Assembly (NCBI GenBank): GCA_947455205.1
Contig: CANGNF010000004.1
Span: 1-64,000, forward strand
Reading direction: 5' to 3'
DNA: 64,000 bases
Source: Acetobacteraceae bacterium
GTDB lineage: Bacteria; Pseudomonadota; Alphaproteobacteria; Acetobacterales; Acetobacteraceae
Positions 17,059-25,807 of this stretch are shown here, one piece after another. Both the position numbers and the translations under genes were made by a program. Under the pieces are notes generated by a model. That model saw only the letters and a list, made by a program, of their open reading frames with translations, made no database searches and was not told the DNA's origin. How positions within the stretch are numbered: the stretch's first letter is position 1; the number at the start of each line of letters is the position of its first letter.

Positions 17059-17667
17059 ATGCAGTTGATCGGCCGCACCATGAGCCCCTTCGTCCGCCGT
17101 GTGGCGGCGACGCTGAACCTCTACGGCTATACGTATGAGAACCTGCCCTTTGCCACCGCGACCCAGGGGGCGGAGATTTCCCGCTTCAACCCCGTGGGCC
17201 GGGTGCCCGCGCTGGTGACCGACAGCGGCGAGAGCATCGTCGATTCCGCCGCCATCATCGACTGGCTGGACCACCAGGTGGGCGCCGCCCGCGCCCTGAC
17301 CCCGCTGGCCGGGCCGGAGCGCTTTGCGGTGACGAAGTGCCTGGCGCTGGCGCTGGGCGCGGTGGAGAAGGCGGTGCAGGCGACCTATGAAAAGGACCGC
17401 CGCCCCGCCGACAAGGTCTGGCCGGAGAATGTGGACAAGCTTCTGGCCCAGGCCCGCGGCGGGTTCGAGGCGCTGGAAGCGCAGCTGACCGGGGAATGGC
17501 TGGTGCTGGGCCGCATGACCCAGGCCGACGTGACCACCGGCATCGCGCTGGATTCGGCCGAGATGTTCAACAAGCCTGCCTATGAGGGCCGCCTGCCCAA
17601 GCTGCAGGCGCTGCGGGACCGGCTGAACGCGATCCCGGCGATCGGCAGCACCGGCTTCAAGGGCTAG
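17059..17667 (+). CDS. Glutathione S-transferase family protein
   Basis: The 202-residue protein has the GST layout: a thioredoxin-like N-terminal domain (about 1-78) and an all-helical C-terminal domain. The N-terminus MQLIGRTMSPFVRRVAA carries the active-site Ser-Pro-Phe stretch, followed by the cis-Pro loop NPVGRVPAL and the glutathione gamma-Glu site DSGESIVDSAAI. Members conjugate glutathione to electrophiles or reduce disulfides, but this one cannot be assigned to a subclass. It stands alone between the ompA-2 terminator and a large hairpin, so it looks monocistronic. A GGAGG ribosome site precedes the ATG. Confidence 0.92.
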   Translation: MQLIGRTMSPFVRRVAATLNLYGYTYENLPFATATQGAEISRFNPVGRVPALVTDSGESIVDSAAIIDWLDHQVGAARALTPLAGPERFAVTKCLALALGAVEKAVQATYEKDRRPADKVWPENVDKLLAQARGGFEALEAQLTGEWLVLGRMTQADVTTGIALDSAEMFNKPAYEGRLPKLQALRDRLNAIPAIGSTGFKG

Positions 17668-17680
17668 CTTCCCGGCGCCT

Positions 17681-17718
17681 CATGCTGCGCTGCAACATTT
17701 ATCTTGCAGCGCAGCATG
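17681..17718 (+). other. Perfect 15-bp inverted repeat
   Basis: CATGCTGCGCTGCAA and TTGCAGCGCAGCATG are exact reverse complements around an 8-base loop, CATTTATC. It begins 14 bases after the GST stop. There is no T-run after it on either strand, so a classic intrinsic terminator is not supported. It may still end GST transcripts, act as a bound palindrome, or be a relic of a mobile repeat. Confidence 0.6.
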
Positions 17719-17785
17719 GGTCAGCTAAACTGTCCTGATGTTCGGGAGTAACGCGAGTCACGGGCCTCACCTCAGCGGGGTTCCG

Positions 17786-18532
17786 ATGCATCGTCGCCTA
17801 TTTCTGGCCACTACGCTGGCCGCCCCTGCCCTGCTGCTGCGCCCCCGCGCCCTGCGCGCCGCCCAGCCGGTGGATGTCGAGCTGATCCTGGCCGTGGATG
17901 TCAGCCGCTCGGTTGATACCCAGGAGCAGGAATTGCAGTTCAAGGGCTATGAGGCCGCCTTCCGCGACCCCCGCCTGGCCGAAGGCGTCGCCGGCGGGCC
18001 GGTGGGCAGCATCGCCGTGCAGTTCTTCACCTGGTCCGGCTGGAACCAGCAGGAGATTCTGGTGCCCTGGACCCGGCTTTCCGGCCCGGCGGATTGCCAC
18101 GCCTTCGCCGATGCGCTGGCCGAGGCGCCGCGCAAGACCCACCTCTACACCAGCATTTCCGGCGCCATGGACTTCGCCGCCCAGCAATTCGGCCAGGCCT
18201 ATGAGGGCACGCGCCAGGTGGTGGACATCTCCGGCGACGGGGTTAACAACTCCGGCCGGCCGGTGGCGGAGGCGCGCGAGGCCGCGCTGGCCAAGGGGAT
18301 CGTGCTGAACGGCCTGGCCGTCATCGACAATACGCCCTTGCCCCCGGCGCTGGCCGCCGGGCTGCCGCCGCTGGAGGACTACTACCGCGACGAGGTGATC
18401 GGCGGCCCCGGCGCCTTCCTGGTGGTGGCGGAGGGCTTCGAGAGCTTCGAGGCGGCGGTGCGGCGCAAGATCATCCGTGAGATCGCGCTGAACGCCCCGG
18501 CCGGGCCGCTGGTGGAACGGGTCTTCGCCTGA
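17786..18532 (+). CDS. DUF1194 family exported protein with von Willebrand A-like fold
   Basis: The 248-residue precursor starts with a Tat-like signal (MHRRLFLATTLAAPALLL, cleavage near Leu-Arg-Ala-Ala). The domain opens with ELILAVDVSRSVDTQEQELQ, in which Asp-x-Ser-x-Ser is the metal-ion-dependent adhesion site of VWA folds. It continues with QVVDISGDGVNNSG, matching the second MIDAS region of the family. DUF1194 proteins are periplasmic and of unknown function. The ATG at 17786 was chosen because it directly precedes the twin-Arg signal, while 16 in-frame upstream codons are polar and lack a ribosome site. Confidence 0.9.
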   Translation: MHRRLFLATTLAAPALLLRPRALRAAQPVDVELILAVDVSRSVDTQEQELQFKGYEAAFRDPRLAEGVAGGPVGSIAVQFFTWSGWNQQEILVPWTRLSGPADCHAFADALAEAPRKTHLYTSISGAMDFAAQQFGQAYEGTRQVVDISGDGVNNSGRPVAEAREAALAKGIVLNGLAVIDNTPLPPALAAGLPPLEDYYRDEVIGGPGAFLVVAEGFESFEAAVRRKIIREIALNAPAGPLVERVFA

Positions 18533-18619
18533 GCGGCAAAAGCTGAGCCGGTAGCCAATTCTTCACCCGAAGCGTGTTGGGTGGGCGCTGGGCCATCAAG
18601 GCCCGACGGAGCGGGCAGG

Positions 18620-19531
18620 ATGCCCTTCGACCAGCCGGGGCCGGAAAATACCGCGACGGAAGCGCCAGTGGCGCCCGCCAGGACGGCGGATGCCGCGCTG
18701 CGCCAGGCCGTCCAGCCCAGCCTGGACCTGGCCGCCGGCCAGCTCTCCCGCGCGCTGCGGCGGCGGATCTCGCAGGACCTGCGCACGGCGCTGGAGGCCG
18801 GCAGCCTGGCGCTGCACTACCAGCCGCGCGTCACCCTGGATGACGGCCGCGCCTGCGGCGCCGAGGCGCTGCTGCGCTGGAACCACCCCAGGCGCGGCAA
18901 TATCCCGCCCGGCCTGTTCATTCCCATCGCCGAGGCCAGCGACCTGATCACCGATATCGGCGGCTGGGTGCTGAAGCAGGCCACCAAGGAAGCCGCGGGC
19001 TGGCTGCAGAACCCGGCCGGCCGCCAGGTGCCGGCGGTGGTCTCGGTCAATGTCTCCGCGCGGCAGCTGCGCGGCGGCGTGCTGCTGGGCCAGGTGGCCC
19101 GCGCACTGGAGGAAAGCGGCCTGCCGCCGGAGCGGCTGGAGCTGGAGCTGACCGAGAGCATGCTGGTGGACGGCTCCACCGACACGCTGCTGACGCTGGC
19201 GGCCATTCGCGACCTGGGCGTCGGGCTGGCGCTGGATGACTTCGGCACCGGCTATGCGTCGCTGGCGGTGCTGAAGCGGCTGCCGCTGAACACGCTGAAG
19301 CTGGACCGCGCCTTCGTGCGCGACCTGCCGCACGACGCCGAGGACACCGCCATCGTCCGCGCCGTGCAGGGCATTGCCCGCGCGCTGAAGCTGGAAGTGG
19401 TGGCCGAGGGCGTGGAGACCGAGGACCAGCGCGCCTTCCTGTCCGGCATCGGCTGCGACGAGGCGCAGGGCTACCTGTTCGGCCGCCCGGCGGCGGCGGA
19501 GCATCTGCGGAAGACGCTGCGAGAAGGGTAG
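18620..19531 (+). CDS. EAL-domain cyclic di-GMP phosphodiesterase
   Basis: The 303-residue protein is an EAL domain with a short Ala/Pro-rich N-terminal extension. Catalytic landmarks are intact: AEALLRWNHP for the EAL signature, VNVSARQL, LELELTESMLV, LALDDFGTGYASL, LKLDRAFVRDL, VVAEGVET and QGYLFGRP. It should hydrolyse c-di-GMP to pGpG in the cytoplasm and so affect motility or attachment. No GGDEF or sensory domain is attached and there is no membrane segment. I prefer ATG 18620, which follows GGAG, over a GTG 13 codons upstream. The start is still uncertain because the N-terminus is variable in this family. Confidence 0.93.
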   Translation: MPFDQPGPENTATEAPVAPARTADAALRQAVQPSLDLAAGQLSRALRRRISQDLRTALEAGSLALHYQPRVTLDDGRACGAEALLRWNHPRRGNIPPGLFIPIAEASDLITDIGGWVLKQATKEAAGWLQNPAGRQVPAVVSVNVSARQLRGGVLLGQVARALEESGLPPERLELELTESMLVDGSTDTLLTLAAIRDLGVGLALDDFGTGYASLAVLKRLPLNTLKLDRAFVRDLPHDAEDTAIVRAVQGIARALKLEVVAEGVETEDQRAFLSGIGCDEAQGYLFGRPAAAEHLRKTLREG

Positions 19532-19611
19532 CGGCCCCAGCGGCCCACGGCGCCCGCGCGGGCAAGGGGTAAGGCTGGCCCGGGCGGCGGCGCGCGGCTA
19601 TCCTGCCGCCG

Positions 19612-19914
19612 ATGTCCAGCCCCGAACATGAATACGGCCCGCCGCCGCCCCGCGCCCTGCCCTCTGCCGAGGCGCTGACCGCGGAAATCCTGCGCCAGGC
19701 GACCGAGCGCGGCGCCGGCAAGAGCATCTGCCCCAGCGATGTCGCCCGCGCCCTGGGTGGCGAGGACTGGCACCCGCTGATGGCGCCGGTCCGCAGCGCC
19801 GCCTTCGCGCTGGCGCGGGAAGGCCGGCTGCTGGTGCTGCGCAAGGGCAAGCCGGTGGACCCCGAGGCGGTGAAGGGCGTGATCCGCCTGGCCGTGCCCG
19901 GAGACCCGGCATGA
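19612..19914 (+). CDS. DUF3253 domain protein
   Basis: The 100-residue protein matches the DUF3253 family: helices around TAEILRQATERGAGKSICPSD, then VARALGG, LMAPVRSAAFALAREG, LLVLRKGKPVDPE and GVIRL. The predicted shape is a small winged-helix-like domain, but no role has been established and it should not be read as a transcription factor. It overlaps the next gene (DUF1499) by four bases as ATGA, so the two are co-translated. Confidence 0.88.
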   Translation: MSSPEHEYGPPPPRALPSAEALTAEILRQATERGAGKSICPSDVARALGGEDWHPLMAPVRSAAFALAREGRLLVLRKGKPVDPEAVKGVIRLAVPGDPA

Positions 19915-20363
19915 CCAGCCCGTTGCTGCTGCTGCGCCGTGGCGCCGGCGGGCTGACGCCGGTGGAGCCCGTGGTGTTCGATGGGCTGGAGCTGCCGGCT
20001 TCCCCCAATACCTGTCTGGTGGGCCCCGCCAGCTATGCCGGACCGAAGCACCTGACGCAGGCGCCCTGGCCGGTGGCGCCGGCGGTGCTGTGGGCCACGC
20101 TGAACCGCGTGGCCGCCGGCTTCCCGCGCACCTTCAAGCTGGCCGAATTCCCTGAACGGCAACCCGGCCCACAGGCCCAGTGGGTGGAGCGGTCGGCGCT
20201 GATGAACTACCCCGACATCATCGCCGCCGAGGTGCGCGCCGCGCCGGAAGGCGCTAGCCTGCTGCTGTACAGCCGCAGCCTGTTCGGCTGGTCCGACCTG
20301 GGCGTCAACAAGGCGCGGGTGGAACGCTGGCTCGCCGCGCTGGATGCCGCGCTGAAGTCCTAG
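19911..20363 (+). CDS. DUF1499 family protein
   Basis: The 150-residue protein has the hallmarks of DUF1499: SPNTCLVGPASY, the APWPVAPAVLW stretch, FPRTFKLAEFP, VERSALMNYPDIIAAEV, and the near-invariant YSRSLFGWSDLGVNKARVERW at the end. There is no obvious signal peptide or membrane segment, although relatives in other bacteria are sometimes membrane-tethered. Function is unknown. It is the second gene of a probable three-gene unit, with a 12-base gap to the ABC exporter gene containing the GAAGGATAT ribosome site. Confidence 0.88.
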   Translation: MTSPLLLLRRGAGGLTPVEPVVFDGLELPASPNTCLVGPASYAGPKHLTQAPWPVAPAVLWATLNRVAAGFPRTFKLAEFPERQPGPQAQWVERSALMNYPDIIAAEVRAAPEGASLLLYSRSLFGWSDLGVNKARVERWLAALDAALKS

Positions 20364-20375
20364 AAGGATATCCCG

Positions 20376-22109
20376 ATGCGTCGAGTGCTGGTTTCGCTGC
20401 GGGACGCCTGGGCGTTGGCCGCGCCCTTCTGGCGCAGCGAGGAGCGTGGCCGCGCGCTGCTGATGCTGGGCGGCCTGGTCGGGCTCAACCTGTTCCTGGT
20501 CGCGATGAACGTGCTGAACAGCTTCTGGGGGCGGGAGTTCTTCAACAGCCTGCAGAACAAGGACCAGGACGCCTTCATCAACCTGCTGCTGTTCTGGCAC
20601 CGCGGGGAGACCGGGCTGCTGCCAGGCTTCGTCTGGATCGCCGCGGTCTTCATCCTGGTCGCCGTGTACCAGCTGTACCTGCGCATGGCCCTGCAGATCC
20701 GCTGGCGGCGCTGGCTGACGCGGCACTACCTGGACAACTGGATGGACGCCCGCGCGTACTACCGCGTGGCGCTGACCGACCCGGGCACCGACAACCCGGA
20801 CCAGCGCATCGCCGAGGATATCCGCAGCTTCGTCGACGACACGCTGGTGCTGGGCTTCGGCATGCTGCGCAACGTGGTCACGCTGGTCAGCTTCGTCGCG
20901 GTGCTGTGGGGGCTGAGCGGCGCGATGACGCTGTTCGGCATCAGCGTGCCTGGCTACCTGGTGTGGGTGGCGCTGGTCTATTCCATCGTCGGCACCGCCT
21001 TCGCGCATCTCATCGGCCGGCGGCTGATTCCGCTGAACTTCAACCAGCAGAAGGTGGAGGCCGACTTCCGCTTTGCCCTGGTGCGGCTGCGGGAGAACAC
21101 CGAAGGCGTGGCGCTGTATGGCGGCGAGGCCGAGGAGAAGGCCGGGCTGATCCGGCGCTTCAACGCGCTGGTGGCGAATTGGTGGTCGATCATGGTCGCC
21201 ACCAAGCAGCTGACCTTCTTCACCGCCGGGTTCAACCAGGTGGCCAACATCTTCCCCTATGTGGTGGCGTCGCCGGCCTACTTCTCCGGCGCCGTGCCGC
21301 TGGGCGTGCTGAGCCAGACGGCGAGCAGCTTCGGCGAGGTGCAGGGCGCGCTGAGCTGGTTCGTGGACAACTACCGCAGCGTGGCGGAATGGCGGGCGAC
21401 GGTGGCGCGGCTCAGCGGCTTCCGCACCGCGCTGGCCAGCGCCCATGCCGAGCGGGCCGAGGGCGTGCATGCCGTGCCGGAGGCCGGCGCCAACCTGCGG
21501 CTGGAGGGGGTGACCCTGGCGCTGCCGGATGGCCGCGTGCTGCTGCGCGATGTCGGCGCCGAGATCGCCCCGGGCGAGAAGGTGCTGGTGGCGGGGCCGA
21601 GCGGGTCCGGCAAGTCCACGCTGTTCCGCGCCATCGCGGGCATCTGGCCCTTCGGCGGCGGCACGGTGCATGTGCCGGCGGCGGGGCAGGCGCTGTTCCT
21701 GCCGCAGCGGGCCTACCTGCCGCTGGGCAGCCTGCGCCACGCGCTGTGCTACCCGCGCGGGGAGGATCAGTTCGGCGAGGCCGAGATCCTGGCGGTGCTG
21801 AAGGATTGCGGCCTGGCCCACCTGGCGCCGCGGCTGGACGAGGAGGATGCCTGGGACCGCAGACTTTCCGGCGGCGAGCAGCAGCGCGTGGCGCTGGCCC
21901 GCGCCCTGCTGCTGAAGCCGGACTGGCTGTTTCTGGACGAGGCCACCGCCAGCCTGGATCCCGAGGCCGAGGCGCGGTTTTACGAGTTGCTGCGCGAGCG
22001 GCTGCCGGGCACGGCGCTGGTCAGCATCGCGCATCGGCCGGGCGTGGCGCGCTTCCATGACCGCGCGCTGCGGGTGCAGGACGGGCGGCTGGTGGCGGGG
22101 GCGGTCTAG
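20376..22109 (+). CDS. SbmA/BacA-like ABC transporter, fused membrane and ATPase domains (YddA type)
   Basis: The 577-residue protein has an ABC_membrane_2 domain (about 20-330) with MNVLNSFWGREFFNSLQNKD and several hydrophobic helices. A nucleotide-binding domain follows from about 370: Walker A GPSGSGKSTLFRAI, signature [16 protein letters not shown], Walker B WLFLDEATASLD, and the switch His in SIAHRPG. It would work as a homodimer in the inner membrane. Relatives move peptides, cobalamin or very-long-chain lipids, and the cargo here is undetermined. BacA proteins of symbionts often lack the ATPase half, so this full-length form is closer to YddA. Confidence 0.93.
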   Translation: MRRVLVSLRDAWALAAPFWRSEERGRALLMLGGLVGLNLFLVAMNVLNSFWGREFFNSLQNKDQDAFINLLLFWHRGETGLLPGFVWIAAVFILVAVYQLYLRMALQIRWRRWLTRHYLDNWMDARAYYRVALTDPGTDNPDQRIAEDIRSFVDDTLVLGFGMLRNVVTLVSFVAVLWGLSGAMTLFGISVPGYLVWVALVYSIVGTAFAHLIGRRLIPLNFNQQKVEADFRFALVRLRENTEGVALYGGEAEEKAGLIRRFNALVANWWSIMVATKQLTFFTAGFNQVANIFPYVVASPAYFSGAVPLGVLSQTASSFGEVQGALSWFVDNYRSVAEWRATVARLSGFRTALASAHAERAEGVHAVPEAGANLRLEGVTLALPDGRVLLRDVGAEIAPGEKVLVAGPSGSGKSTLFRAIAGIWPFGGGTVHVPAAGQALFLPQRAYLPLGSLRHALCYPRGEDQFGEAEILAVLKDCGLAHLAPRLDEEDAWDRRLSGGEQQRVALARALLLKPDWLFLDEATASLDPEAEARFYELLRERLPGTALVSIAHRPGVARFHDRALRVQDGRLVAGAV

Positions 22110-22164
22110 CGTTTCGCTTGCCAGCTGGCCCCCGCCCCTGCTGCCATGGGCGCGGAGGTGACGC

Positions 22165-22323
22165 ATGTGGGGACGTGGGCAGGGCCGCGAATTCGCGGAT
22201 GATGTCGAGGCCGACCGGGTCGCCCGCGCCTCGCGCGGCGGGGTGGCGGCGGCGGCGGTCTTCGTGCTGGTACTGTTCCTGATCGGCTTCTTCGTCGGCG
22301 TGGCCATGGGGTGGTGGGACTGA
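22165..22323 (+). CDS. Small single-pass membrane protein (52 residues)
   Basis: ATG 22165 follows a clear GGAGG at six-base spacing. The product has a charged N-terminal half (MWGRGQGREFADDVEADRVA) and one transmembrane helix (VFVLVLFLIGFFVGVAMGWW) ending at the C-terminus. I do not recognise a family. The strong ribosome site and the hydrophobic helix support it as a real gene. Confidence 0.6.
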   Translation: MWGRGQGREFADDVEADRVARASRGGVAAAAVFVLVLFLIGFFVGVAMGWWD

Positions 22324-22410
22324 GCCTGGCACCCTGCCCGCGCGGCTTGCGGTGGCGCAAGGCGCCACCGGGGTGGGCGTGGTTGGTGGCGGGGCAACCC
22401 GGAGGCCGTG

Positions 22411-22614
22411 ATGGCCAATCGCCTGATTCGCTTCATCCGCCGCCACCTGGTGGGTGACGTGCCGCCCGCGTTGGACCTGTGCTTCAACTGCCAGCGGGCG
22501 GAATGCAGCGCCGAGGAGTACCGGGACTGCACCAGGCGGAAGTTGGGGCGGGACGAGTTGCCGTCTCCACCGCTGGCGCCGGCGGCCAGGATGACGCCAC
22601 CGCGCGGGGTGTAG
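22411..22614 (+). CDS. Small Cys-containing hypothetical protein (67 residues)
   Basis: ATG 22411 sits five bases after GGAGG. The basic N-terminus MANRLIRFIRRHLVG precedes a Cys cluster: DLCFNCQRAEC with a fourth Cys nine residues on (EEYRDC). The CxxC-x4-C-x8-C spacing could bind zinc or an Fe-S cluster, or form disulfides if exported, but no signal sequence is visible. The C-terminal tail is Pro/Ala-rich. Family and role are unknown. It converges on recQ with 66 bases between. Confidence 0.6.
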   Translation: MANRLIRFIRRHLVGDVPPALDLCFNCQRAECSAEEYRDCTRRKLGRDELPSPPLAPAARMTPPRGV

Positions 22615-22680
22615 CCGGCGGCGCGCGGGGCTTACGCCGCCTGCGCCGCCAACCCTATCCCGCGGGCTCCGCCAACCTCA

Positions 22681-24513
22681 TCACGCGTGCTCCGCCACGA
22701 CCCGCAGTACATCCTCGGCGTAGCGTTCCAGCTTGCTGCGGCCCACGCCGGGGATCAGCGAGAGTTCGCCCTCGTCATCCGGCTTCGCCTCGGTGATCGC
22801 GACCAGCGTGGCGTCGGAGAAGATCATGTAGGCCGGCAGGCCCTGGCGGCTGCTTTCGGCGCGGCGCCAGGTGCGCAGCGCCTCGAACAGCGCGTCGCCG
22901 GATGGCACCGCGGTGCGGGCGCCGCGGTCCTTGGCGGCGGGGCGGGCGCTGGTCAGGTCTTCCCGCAGCAGCACCTTCTGCTCGCCCTTCAGGATCGGTC
23001 GGGCGCTGTCGGTCGGCACCAGTTCGCCGTGGTTCTCCACCGCCACGTCCAGCGCGCCCATGGCCACCAGCTGCCGGGCCACGCCGCGCCAGGTGGCATC
23101 GGGCAGGTCCTTGCCCACGCCATAGGTCGGCAGCTTGTCATGGGCGAATTGCGCCACCTTGTCGGTCATCCGCCCGCGCAGCACGTCCACGATGTGCGCC
23201 ACGCCGAAGCGCCGGCCGGTGCGCAGCACGGCGGACAGCAGCTTCTGCGCGGCGACGGTGCCGTCCCACAGCCTGGGCGGGGTGCGGCAGACATCGCAGG
23301 CGCCGCAATTCTCCGGCCCATCCTCGCCGAAGCAGCGCAGCAGGATCCGGCGGCGGCAGGTCGCGGCCTCCGCAATGCTGACCATGGCGTCCAGGCGCAT
23401 GCGCTCGATCCGCTTCTGGTCGTCGGCGGCGGGGCTTTCCTCAATGCGGTGGCGGGCCAGGGCGATGTCGCCGGCGCCGTACATCAGCAGGGCGCGGGCG
23501 GGCAGGCCGTCGCGCCCGGCGCGGCCGATTTCCTGGTACCAGCTCTCCGGGCTGCGGGGCAGGTCCAGATGGGCCACCCACCGCACATCCGGCCGGTCGA
23601 TGCCCATGCCGAAGGCGATGGTGGCGGCCATGATGACGTTGTCGCCGCGGGCGAAGCGATGGTGCGCGGCGCGCTTGGCCTCGGCCTCCATGCCCGCGTG
23701 GAAGCAGAGCGCGTCGTGACCATCGGCGCGCAGCCATTCGGCGGTGCTCTCGGTCTTCGCCCGGCTGCCGCAATAGACGATGCCGGCACCGGAGCCATCG
23801 CTGGCTGCCTTGACGAATTCCCGCAGCTGCCCGCGTTCGCTCTCCCGTGGGGCGGAGCTGATGAAAATGTTGGGGCGGTCGAAGCCGCCGCGGAAGACGG
23901 GCGCGTCCTCCAGGCCCAGCTGCTGGCGGATATCCTCCACCGTGCGCTGGTCCGCCGTGGCGGTCAGCGCCAGGCGCGGCACGCCGGGGAAGCGTTCCGC
24001 CAGGGCGGTCAGGGCGCGGTATTCAGGCCGGAAGTGGTGGCCCCATTGGCTGACGCAATGGGCTTCGTCGATGGCGAAAAGCGCCAGGCGCTGTTCGTGC
24101 AGGCGCTGCTGCGTGCTGTCCAGCAGCAGCCGTTCCGGCGAGACGTAGAGCAGCTTCAGCGCGCCACGGGCCAGGTCGCGGCGGACTTCGCGCGCCACGT
24201 CCTCGTCCAGGTCTGAATGCAGCGCGGCGGCGGCGACGCCCTGCTGGCGCAGCGCGGCGACCTGGTCCTCCATCAGCGCGATCAGAGGGGAGACAACGAC
24301 GCCGAGGCCCTCCCGGCACAGCGCCGGCACCTGGAAGCAGAGGCTCTTGCCGCCGCCCGTCGGCATCAGCACCAGGCCGGAGCCGCCGTCCATGACATGG
24401 TGGACGATCTCGGCCTGGCGGCCGCGGAAGCCGGCATGGCCGAAGACGCGGTGCAGCACCTCCTCGGGGTCCACCGGCGGGCCTTCCATGGCAAGGGCGA
24501 GGGAGGCGACCAT
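22681..24513 (-). CDS. recQ: ATP-dependent DNA helicase RecQ
   Basis: The 610-residue protein is a complete RecQ. Walker A is MPTGGGKSLCFQVPA (about 54-68). The DEAH box and RecQ loop appear as FAIDEAHCVSQWGHHFRPEYR. Helicase motif VI is QEIGRAGRDG. A zinc-binding region follows with CRRRILLRCFGEDG and NCGACDVC. Next come the winged-helix RQC domain and a C-terminal HRDC domain (LPAYMIFSDATLVAITEAKP). It unwinds DNA 3' to 5' in recombination and fork repair. The start may be the first Met or the one eight residues later. No recombination partner gene is adjacent. Confidence 0.97.
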   Translation of the reverse strand: MVASLALAMEGPPVDPEEVLHRVFGHAGFRGRQAEIVHHVMDGGSGLVLMPTGGGKSLCFQVPALCREGLGVVVSPLIALMEDQVAALRQQGVAAAALHSDLDEDVAREVRRDLARGALKLLYVSPERLLLDSTQQRLHEQRLALFAIDEAHCVSQWGHHFRPEYRALTALAERFPGVPRLALTATADQRTVEDIRQQLGLEDAPVFRGGFDRPNIFISSAPRESERGQLREFVKAASDGSGAGIVYCGSRAKTESTAEWLRADGHDALCFHAGMEAEAKRAAHHRFARGDNVIMAATIAFGMGIDRPDVRWVAHLDLPRSPESWYQEIGRAGRDGLPARALLMYGAGDIALARHRIEESPAADDQKRIERMRLDAMVSIAEAATCRRRILLRCFGEDGPENCGACDVCRTPPRLWDGTVAAQKLLSAVLRTGRRFGVAHIVDVLRGRMTDKVAQFAHDKLPTYGVGKDLPDATWRGVARQLVAMGALDVAVENHGELVPTDSARPILKGEQKVLLREDLTSARPAAKDRGARTAVPSGDALFEALRTWRRAESSRQGLPAYMIFSDATLVAITEAKPDDEGELSLIPGVGRSKLERYAEDVLRVVAEHA

Positions 24514-24659
24514 TCAGCGGGTGCCTTCGCGGACGGGAAGCTCAAGCTGTTGGTGGCGGGGCGGCGAGTCGCACATAGCCCTAGTATGCCCCCGCCGGGG
24601 CCGCGCCGACAGGGTGCGGCGGCCGGCGTCTCCCGGTGGGGCGGGCGTGGCCTCGGCCC

Positions 24660-25232
24660 TCAGCTCTCGCTGGTGATGACGAAGCTCTGCACCGCCAGCA
24701 GCCGGTCGCCGGCGCGGATCTCGAAGCGCCAGGGGCCGGGCGCTACCTCCCAGTCGTAGTCGAAGGTGTAGCCGCGATAGATCGCGGCGTCGGAGCCGAC
24801 CTCCACCACCATCGGCGTGGTGGAGGAGGCGACCGGCGCCGGCTGGCCCGGCGGGTGCAGGCCGGGGGGCGGGAAGACCACGGTGGTGGTCAGCTCCAGC
24901 ATGGTGCCGGCGGGGCGGCCATGGACGACGAATTCCAGGCCGAAGCTGACGCCGGGGCGGGCGGGGATGTGGGTGGTGCTGCGCTCCAGTTCCACCGCGT
25001 CCACCAGGTTCTCGCCGATGCCGTTGGGCATCTGGCGGATGGTGCCGGTGGAGGTCTGGTACAGCCCGCGCTCGACGATCTCGATCCGCAGGCCGAAGAC
25101 CTGCACCGGCGGGTCGGCAGGCGGGGTCTGCTCGGCCTCGGCCGGCGGGCCGGGCGGCGCCGGGGCCTGCTGGGCGGGGGCCGGCGCGGCGGCCAGCAGC
25201 AGGCCGAACAGCAGCAAGGCAAGGCGCGGCAT
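24660..25232 (-). CDS. DUF3859 family exported protein
   Basis: The 190-residue precursor has a signal peptide (MPRLALLLFGLLLAAAPAPAQ) and a Pro/Ala-rich stretch to about residue 43. It ends in a DUF3859 domain with VFGLRIEIVERGLYQ near the start and IYRGYTFDYDWEVAPGPW...IRAGDRLLAVQSF at the end. The domain is predicted to be an immunoglobulin-like beta sandwich of unknown function, here in the periplasm. It stands between recQ and the OmpA lipoprotein gene on the same strand, separated by 146 and 108 bases that hold nothing recognisable. It is therefore probably transcribed alone. Confidence 0.88.
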   Translation of the reverse strand: MPRLALLLFGLLLAAAPAPAQQAPAPPGPPAEAEQTPPADPPVQVFGLRIEIVERGLYQTSTGTIRQMPNGIGENLVDAVELERSTTHIPARPGVSFGLEFVVHGRPAGTMLELTTTVVFPPPGLHPPGQPAPVASSTTPMVVEVGSDAAIYRGYTFDYDWEVAPGPWRFEIRAGDRLLAVQSFVITSES

Positions 25233-25340
25233 GCGGGGGCGTCTCCGGTGCGGGGTGGCGAGACTACACCAACCCGCCGCGGCAGAGGTACTGCGGCGCG
25301 GCGCCGGTTCAAGCCGGCGCCACGCTTATCCTGGGCCGGT

Positions 25341-25742
25341 TCAGCCGCCGATGTGGATTTCCACGCGGCGCGCCTCGGTCGGCATGGCGCCGGTGACGGC
25401 ACCGCGCGGCTGCACGCCGATGCGGCTGGACGGGATGCCGCTGGCGATCAGCGCATCCGCCACCGTGCGGGCGCGGGCTTCCGACAGCACGCGGTTGAAG
25501 GCGGCGGTGCCGGTGTCGTCCGAGGCGAAGCCGCGCACGGTGACCTTGGCCTGCGGGTTGGCCTTGGCCGCGTCCGACGCCATGGCGACGATGCCGCGGG
25601 CGTTGTCGCCCATCGCGGCGCTGTCCTCGGCGAAGAACACCGGGAAGGTACGCGCCGGCGCGGTGCCGAACATGCCATCCATGTTGGCGCAGGCCCCCAG
25701 GGCCAGCAGCAGCGGGGCGGTAAGCAACAGGCGACGCGTCAT
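25341..25742 (-). CDS. OmpA-domain lipoprotein
   Basis: The 133-residue precursor begins MTRRLLLTAPLLLALGACA, with lipobox Leu-Gly-Ala-Cys at Cys18. An OmpA C-terminal domain follows directly: FPVFFAEDSAAMGDNARGIV, VTVRGFASDDTGTAAFN, LSEARARTVADALIASG and EARRVEIHIGG. It resembles Pal but is shorter, with Ala-Ser-Asp where the family usually has His-Thr-Asp. The start at 25742 is fixed by the signal, since the 23 upstream in-frame codons are Pro/Arg-rich. It probably ties the outer membrane to peptidoglycan. No tol genes are near, so it is unlikely to be the main Pal. Confidence 0.88.
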   Translation of the reverse strand: MTRRLLLTAPLLLALGACANMDGMFGTAPARTFPVFFAEDSAAMGDNARGIVAMASDAAKANPQAKVTVRGFASDDTGTAAFNRVLSEARARTVADALIASGIPSSRIGVQPRGAVTGAMPTEARRVEIHIGG

Positions 25743-25807
25743 TCTTCTCTCCCAGGCACCCGCAGGAGGGTGCGGCGGCGGATTGGTCCGGGAAATGCGC
25801 GCCCGCG

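Noticed and set aside
19047-22532. 1,161-codon open frame antisense to the EAL, DUF and BacA-like genes
   Set aside because: It is a compositional shadow. It spans several well-supported sense genes and has no recognisable domain.
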